Part shown: one piece after another, positions 60,196 through 64,000 of the stretch
How positions within the stretch are numbered: position 1 is the stretch's first letter
How the letters are laid out: the number at the start of each line of letters is the position of its first letter
Assembly (NCBI RefSeq): GCF_016862915.1
Contig: NZ_BONW01000009.1
Location: 60,594 to 124,593 of the forward strand
DNA: 64,000 bases
Source: Plantactinospora endophytica
GTDB lineage: Bacteria > Actinomycetota > Actinomycetes > Mycobacteriales > Micromonosporaceae
Direction: 5' to 3'
The notes under the pieces: model-generated
What the model was told of the DNA's origin: nothing
The model's database searches: none
Seen by the model: the letters and a program-made list of their open reading frames with translations, nothing else
Program-made: the position numbers and the translations under genes

Positions 60196-61986
60196 ATGGC
60201 GGTGGGGGACGTGTCCCCGAGGCGGCGGACGGGACGCCGTCGAGCGGTGCGACGGACCCTCCGTCGGGTCCTGCTCACCGCGCTCGTGCTCGGCTGCCTG
60301 CTGGCCGTGGCCGGCGGCTGGCTCGGACTGCGCGGCTGGCAGGCGCGGGGACACCTGGAGAACGCCGCCAGCCTGGCCCGGGAGCTGAGCCAACAGGTGC
60401 TCGACGGGCAGACCGGGCAGGCCCGCCGGACCCTGGAGGCGTTGCAACAGCAGACCGGCGCCGCCCGGTCCCGTACCGGTGACATCGGCTGGCGGGCCGC
60501 CGGCTCCGCCCCGTACGCCGGCCGGAGCATGGTGGCGGTCCGGGAGCTGGCGGCCGGCGTCGACGAACTCGCCCGGCGGGCCTTTCCCGCCCTCGTCGAG
60601 CTGAACCCGCAGAGCCTGCTGCCCACCTCGGGACGGCTCGACCTGGCCGCCCTGCGCGGCGCGACGCCCTCGCTCGTCGAGGCGGACACGGTCGTACGCG
60701 AGGTCCGGGACCGGATCGTCGGCCTGCCGACCTCCGGTCTCGCCCCCGCGGTCCGGGACGCGGTGGCGCGGTTCCGCGCCGAACTGGACCGGCTGGTCGA
60801 GGTCACCACCGCCGTCCGACGCAGCGCCGCCCTGCTGCCCACCCTGCTCGGCGACAACGGCACCCGCACCTACCTGGCGGTCTTCCAGAACCTCGCCGAG
60901 CCCCGGGCGACCGGCGGGATCTTCGGCGCCTACGCCGTCATCCGGGCCAGCAAGGGCGAGGTCAAGCTGGTCAAGCAGGGATCGGCGACCGAGCTGAACA
61001 CCTACGGCCGGCCGCCGGTGCCACTGAGCAAAGAACTGCGCGCGCTCTACACCGACCTGCCCGGGATCTATCCGGCGGACGTGAACCTCACCCCGCACTT
61101 TCCCACCGCAGCCACTCTCTACCGCGAGATGTACCGCCGGGCCGGCGGCGGCACCGTCGACGGGGTACTCGCCACCGACCCGGTGGCGCTCTCCTACCTG
61201 CTGAACGCCATCGGGCCGGTGCAGGTGCCGGGACATCCGACGCTCACCGCACCCACCGTGGTCCGCACCCTGCTCTCGGACGCGTACCGCCGGCTGGACA
61301 AGCCGGCCCAGCAGGACAACTACTTCGCCGTGTCGGCCCGCGCGGTCTTCGACGCCGTGCTCACCCGTCCGGTGAACCCCCGGGCGGTGGCCCAGGCGGT
61401 CAACACGGCCGTCACCGAACGGCGGATCCTCTTCTGGAGCGCACACCCCGCCGAGCAGCAGGAACTCGTCGACACCCGGTTGGCCGGAGTACTGCCGGAG
61501 CAGGAGTCGGTGCACAACGTCGGCGTCTTCCTCAACGACGGCAGCGGCGCCAAACTCGGCTACTACCTGCACCGCTCGGCCGAACTGACCGTCGGCGACT
61601 GCCGCGCGGACCGCAGCCGGGAGCTTCACCTCCGGATCACGCTGCGCTCCTCGGCCCCCAGGTCCGGGCTCAGCGAGACGGTGCGCGGGCTCGGGCTCTC
61701 CGGCGACCCGTACACCGCCCGGGTGCTGGTCTCGGTGTTCAGCCCGGTACGTGGCGCACCGCTCGCCGCCCGGCTGGACGGCAAGCCGAAACCGATGGGC
61801 GGCGGCGTCGAGCGGGGGCGCCGGGTCGGCGTACTCGCCGTCGACGTCGGACCCGGCCGTACCCGGGTACTGGAGGTCGGGCTGCTGACCCCGCCCAACG
61901 CCGGCGGCACGGTCGAGTTGTGGCTCACCCCCGGCCCGACCCCATGGACCACCCGTGTCAGTTCCGCACCCGCGTGTGGCCGGTAG
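60196..61986 (+). CDS. DUF4012 membrane-anchored protein
   Basis: A 596-residue protein: Arg-rich cytoplasmic start, one membrane helix (LLTALVLGCLLAVAGGWLGL), then a large external part. The helical region at about 45-210 precedes the DUF4012 core (TRTYLAVFQNLAEPRATGGIFGAYAVI, GTVDGVLATDPVALSYLLNAIGPV, NVGVFLNDGSGAKLGYYLH). DUF4012 proteins accompany exopolysaccharide genes in actinobacteria, but no biochemical role is established. ATG 60196 is chosen because it begins the basic segment; GTGs at 60160 and 60193 are possible. The ribosome binding site is weak. Confidence 0.87.
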   Translation: MAVGDVSPRRRTGRRRAVRRTLRRVLLTALVLGCLLAVAGGWLGLRGWQARGHLENAASLARELSQQVLDGQTGQARRTLEALQQQTGAARSRTGDIGWRAAGSAPYAGRSMVAVRELAAGVDELARRAFPALVELNPQSLLPTSGRLDLAALRGATPSLVEADTVVREVRDRIVGLPTSGLAPAVRDAVARFRAELDRLVEVTTAVRRSAALLPTLLGDNGTRTYLAVFQNLAEPRATGGIFGAYAVIRASKGEVKLVKQGSATELNTYGRPPVPLSKELRALYTDLPGIYPADVNLTPHFPTAATLYREMYRRAGGGTVDGVLATDPVALSYLLNAIGPVQVPGHPTLTAPTVVRTLLSDAYRRLDKPAQQDNYFAVSARAVFDAVLTRPVNPRAVAQAVNTAVTERRILFWSAHPAEQQELVDTRLAGVLPEQESVHNVGVFLNDGSGAKLGYYLHRSAELTVGDCRADRSRELHLRITLRSSAPRSGLSETVRGLGLSGDPYTARVLVSVFSPVRGAPLAARLDGKPKPMGGGVERGRRVGVLAVDVGPGRTRVLEVGLLTPPNAGGTVELWLTPGPTPWTTRVSSAPACGR

Positions 61987-62054
61987 GCCGGCACGTCAGA
62001 CAAGTCATGCGATCCGTTGTGAACGTCATGCGATCAGTAGAGAGAGGAACCATC

Positions 62055-62684
62055 ATGCGGCTATCCCGCATCATCGGCTCGGCCGTGGCGACGCTTGCCA
62101 CGGTGGGCGCGTTCGCCGTCGCGGGGTCGCCCGCACAGGCTCAGCCGTTACCACAACCACCGTACCCACCACAGCCGCCAGCCCTGACGGTGAGCGACCC
62201 GACCGTGGAGGTGAACCAGGTGTTCACCGTCTTCGGTTCCGGGTACGGCGGTAACGAACTCGTCCGGCTCGTCTTCCGGCGTACCCCGCTCGCGCTCGGG
62301 GAGGCCGGGGCGGCGGTGCAGGAGTCCGGCGGGGTCGGCGCGATGCTGCCGATCGCGCAGGCGCCGACGGTGTACCGCAACCCGACCACGATCACCGTCC
62401 AGGCGAACGTGACCGGGGAGTTCTCGGTCCGGGTCCGGTTCAGCCGGACCGGCTACGTGAACATCACCGGCACCGGGCTCACCACCGGCCGGGTGGCCAG
62501 CGCCGGGGTCACGGTGGTCGTGGGACAGCCGCCGCTACCCGTCACCGGCAGCAGCACCGGCCCGCAGATCGCGCTCGGCACCATGCTGCTGATCGCCGGT
62601 GTGGTACTCGTCCTGGTGGCCTTCGCCTGGCGGATCAACAGCCGCCGTCGAGGCCGGTCGCGGGAGCTGACCTCGGTCGGCTGA
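62055..62684 (+). CDS. LPXTG sortase-anchored surface protein
   Basis: A 209-residue wall protein. It has an Ala-rich signal peptide (cleavage after AQA near residue 29), a Pro/Gln-rich spacer and a beta-rich domain (LTVSDPTVEVNQVFTVFGSGYGGNELVRLVF). The cell-wall sorting signal is LPVTG at 161-165, followed by a hydrophobic helix (IALGTMLLIAGVVLVLVAFAW) and a basic tail (RRRGRSR). Sortase would cleave after Thr and attach it to peptidoglycan. ATG 62055 has AGAGAGGAAC upstream. It is 68 bases after the DUF4012 gene and closes the surface locus. No sortase gene is in the window. Confidence 0.9.
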   Translation: MRLSRIIGSAVATLATVGAFAVAGSPAQAQPLPQPPYPPQPPALTVSDPTVEVNQVFTVFGSGYGGNELVRLVFRRTPLALGEAGAAVQESGGVGAMLPIAQAPTVYRNPTTITVQANVTGEFSVRVRFSRTGYVNITGTGLTTGRVASAGVTVVVGQPPLPVTGSSTGPQIALGTMLLIAGVVLVLVAFAWRINSRRRGRSRELTSVG

Positions 62685-62719
62685 CGCATGGCGGCCCGGC
62701 CGCCGAGCCACGCGCGCAG

Positions 62720-62759
62720 GGGCGCCTGTCGGACGAGCAATCGCGTCCGACGGGCGCCC
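62720..62759 (+). terminator. Strong terminator after the LPXTG gene
   Basis: GGGCGCCTGTCGGACG (62720-62735) and CGTCCGACGGGCGCCC (62744-62759) form a 16-bp stem with one G-T pair around an 8-base loop, followed by TTCGG. It lies 35 bases after the stop. Confidence 0.88.
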
Positions 62760-62827
62760 TTCGGCGCGTACCGGCCGCGGTTCCCGCGCCGGGTCGCACG
62801 GCGGTGCGGTTTCGAGGCGCCGGGCCG

Positions 62828-62905
62828 GGGTCAGGTCGAGGCGACGCGTGCCCCGGGCCAGGGTCAGGTCGACGCCTGCTCCTGGCCAGGGTCAGGTCGA
62901 GGGCG
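62828..62905. repeat. Three spaced copies of GGGTCAGGTCGA
   Basis: Copies begin at 62828, 62861 and 62889 (33 and 28 bases apart), each followed by variable GC-rich text ending in GGCCA. The last copy overlaps the 3' end of the leftward MerR-family gene. Confidence 0.75.
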
Positions 62906-63323
62906 AGGCGTGGCAGCCGGGGCCCTGCACCATGCGCTGGAAGTCCGGACACTGTAGGAAGTCCTCCGCCGGGCAGCCGAGCGCGTGGTCGAGCAGGTCC
63001 CGCGAGGCGGTGGCGGTGGCGATCCGGCGGTCCAGTTCGTCGCGGTGCCGCTGGAGCACGGCGCGGCGGGCCACCGCGTCGTCGGTGCCGAACATCAGCC
63101 GGAGTTCGTCCAGGCCGAAGCCGACAGCGCGGCCGTGCATGATGATCGCCACCCGGGTGAGCTGCGCACGGGCGTAGCGGCGCCGTCCGTTGACCCGGCG
63201 GTCCGGCTGGAGCAGCCCGACCGACTCCCAGTGCCGCAGCACGTGGGTGGCCAGTCCGAAGTGCGCGGCCAACTCGCCGATGGTCAGTTCGGCGCCCGTG
63301 GCCGGCGCGGGGCTTGACTTCAT
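62892..63323 (-). CDS. MerR-family transcriptional regulator
   Basis: A 143-residue regulator: helix-turn-helix LTIGELAAHFGLATHVLRHWESVGLLQPDRRVNGRRRY, then a coiled-coil dimerisation helix. The C-terminal tail has three Cys (GCPAEDFLQCPDFQRMVQGPGCHAS) whose spacing suggests metal or thiol sensing. Its binding site probably lies in the 28-base gap to the divergent methyltransferase. ATG 63323 is used, but an in-frame start at 63359 would put the palindrome inside the gene and overlap the neighbour. Confidence 0.88.
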   Translation of the reverse strand: MKSSPAPATGAELTIGELAAHFGLATHVLRHWESVGLLQPDRRVNGRRRYARAQLTRVAIIMHGRAVGFGLDELRLMFGTDDAVARRAVLQRHRDELDRRIATATASRDLLDHALGCPAEDFLQCPDFQRMVQGPGCHASPST

Positions 63324-63338
63324 GTTGACATTAACATG
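63321..63338. promoter_or_regulatory. Palindrome CATGTT-6-AACATG between divergent genes
   Basis: CATGTT (63321-63326) and AACATG (63333-63338) are exact inverted repeats around GACATT. TTGACA (63325-63330) inside it matches a -35 sequence on the plus strand. The site overlaps the proposed MerR-family start and is 14 bases from the methyltransferase start, consistent with control of one or both genes. Confidence 0.5.
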
Positions 63339-63351
63339 CAGAGTGGGGCCC

Positions 63352-63906
63352 ATGGTCAAGCGAGAGAGCGCCCGCCGACTCTGGGACCGGCGCGCGGCGA
63401 GCTACGACAGCCAGGGCGACCGGATGGAGCGGCTCACGATCGGGGACAGTCGTGAGTGGATCTGCGCGCGGGCCAGAGGCCGGACCCTGGAGGTGGGCGT
63501 CGGCACCGGCCGCAACCTTTCCTGGTACGACAAGAGCGTCGACCTGACCGGCATCGACCTCAGCCCCAACATGCTGGCGGCGGCCCGCCGTCGCGCCGGG
63601 ACGCTCGGCCGGCAGGTCGAGTTGCGGGAGGGCGAGGCGGAACACCTGCCCTTCCCCGACGCGACCTTCGACACCGTCGTCTGCACCCTGGCGGTCTGCA
63701 CCGTCGCCGACCGGAACGCGGCGCTCGCCGAGATGCGCCGGGTACTCCGTCCGGGCGGCCGGCTGCTGCTGCTCGACCACGCGGAGCGGCGGTGGGTCCG
63801 GGGCCGCCCGGCAGACCTCGCCCTGCGGCACGGCTTCGTGGCCGAGTCCCGGAGCCGACTCCGGCTCGGCCTCATCGAACGGCTCTCCGCGCGGAAACCG
63901 GGCTGA
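63352..63906 (+). CDS. Class I SAM-dependent methyltransferase
   Basis: A 184-residue methyltransferase of the UbiE/Methyltransf_11 type. The SAM-binding motif I is TLEVGVGTGRNLSWYD; DLTGIDLSPNMLAAARRRA gives the acidic loop, and EAEHLPFPDATFDTVVCTLAVCTVAD, then LRPGGRLLLLDHAERR, complete the fold. The acceptor is unknown. It is slightly short compared with 200-260-residue relatives. ATG 63352 follows GAGTGGGG. Divergent pairing with the MerR-family gene suggests induction by the same signal. The stop codon lies inside a repeat that continues to the window end. Confidence 0.88.
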   Translation: MVKRESARRLWDRRAASYDSQGDRMERLTIGDSREWICARARGRTLEVGVGTGRNLSWYDKSVDLTGIDLSPNMLAAARRRAGTLGRQVELREGEAEHLPFPDATFDTVVCTLAVCTVADRNAALAEMRRVLRPGGRLLLLDHAERRWVRGRPADLALRHGFVAESRSRLRLGLIERLSARKPG

Positions 63907-64000
63907 TCACCTGATGTCCGCCCGGAAGCGGGCTGATCACCTGATGTCCGCGCGGAAGCAGGCGGATCATCCGCCGTCCGCGCGGAAGCGGACCTGACCA
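63889..64000. repeat. Tandem 30-bp repeats running off the window end
   Basis: Units of about 30 bases start at 63889, 63920, 63950 and 63980, each beginning GC(G/C)CGGAA(A/G)C. The first two share CTGATCACCTGATGTCC exactly. The array begins in the last codons of the methyltransferase gene, so its stop codon is part of the repeat. Confidence 0.88.

Overview
The window is high-GC DNA (about 72-73% by eye) with strong G/C third positions, GTG and TTG starts and many 1-4 base start/stop overlaps. It fits a filamentous actinomycete, most likely of the family Micromonosporaceae. Supporting markers are hopanoid and ergothioneine clusters, a WhiJ/DUF397 regulator pair, F420-type (DDN) enzymes, a SapB-like class III lanthipeptide locus and a TMEM165/GDT1 transporter behind a yybP-ykoY riboswitch. 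I saw no rRNA, tRNA, CRISPR array, complete insertion sequence or prophage.

Layout. 0-4.9 kb: end of a hopanoid operon (possible prenyl synthase end, squalene-hopene cyclase, a fused HpnG-IspH protein, HpnH). 5-8.8 kb: SDR enzyme, WhiJ-like regulator with DUF397 partner, diguanylate cyclase and a small companion. 9-13.6 kb: small membrane protein, a sugar-permease remnant, an M15-fold protein, an asparagine-synthetase homologue lacking catalytic residues of both half-reactions, and a class I aminotransferase. 13.9-16.9 kb: secreted or anchored repeat protein and two LuxR-type response regulators, the second with a degenerate receiver. 17.1-25.6 kb (minus strand): ramC, ramS, two ABC half-transporters and a carbamoyltransferase. 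26.2-37.2 kb: an eight-gene sugar operon (lipoprotein, two permeases, ATPase, PHP hydrolase, sugar isomerase, Gfo/Idh dehydrogenase, GH38 alpha-mannosidase). 37.2-42.6 kb: small membrane protein, SoxR and a divergent NAD(P)-binding protein, DDN-type reductase, glycosyltransferase, nucleotide-sugar dehydrogenase. 42.8-48.6 kb: Ser/Thr kinase and a second sugar ABC importer. 48.7-50 kb: ArsR/AHSA1 pair. 50.1-54.6 kb: egtABCD. 54.6-56.9 kb: VOC protein, TetR regulator, riboswitch and GDT1 transporter. 57.2-62.7 kb: exopolysaccharide/surface locus (BY-kinase, glycosyltransferase, DUF4012 protein, LPXTG protein). 62.9-64 kb: MerR regulator and divergent methyltransferase.

How the genes work together. 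The hopanoid operon cyclises squalene, extends hopene with an adenosyl group (HpnH), removes adenine (HpnG) and supplies isoprenoid units through IspH on the same polypeptide as HpnG. The ram locus encodes a precursor whose core is almost SapB; RamC would dehydrate and cyclise it and the ABC pair would export it. The carbamoyltransferase 10 bases downstream suggests an extra tailoring step not known for SapB. The mannoside operon links uptake, deglycosylation and oxidation. EgtABCD makes ergothioneine up to the sulfoxide, with no egtE in view.

A recurring oddity is short tandem repeats. Inside genes the units are 15, 21, 24 or 27 bases, in frame, and sit at domain edges. Between genes there are 16-, 18- and 30-base arrays, several in regulatory regions.
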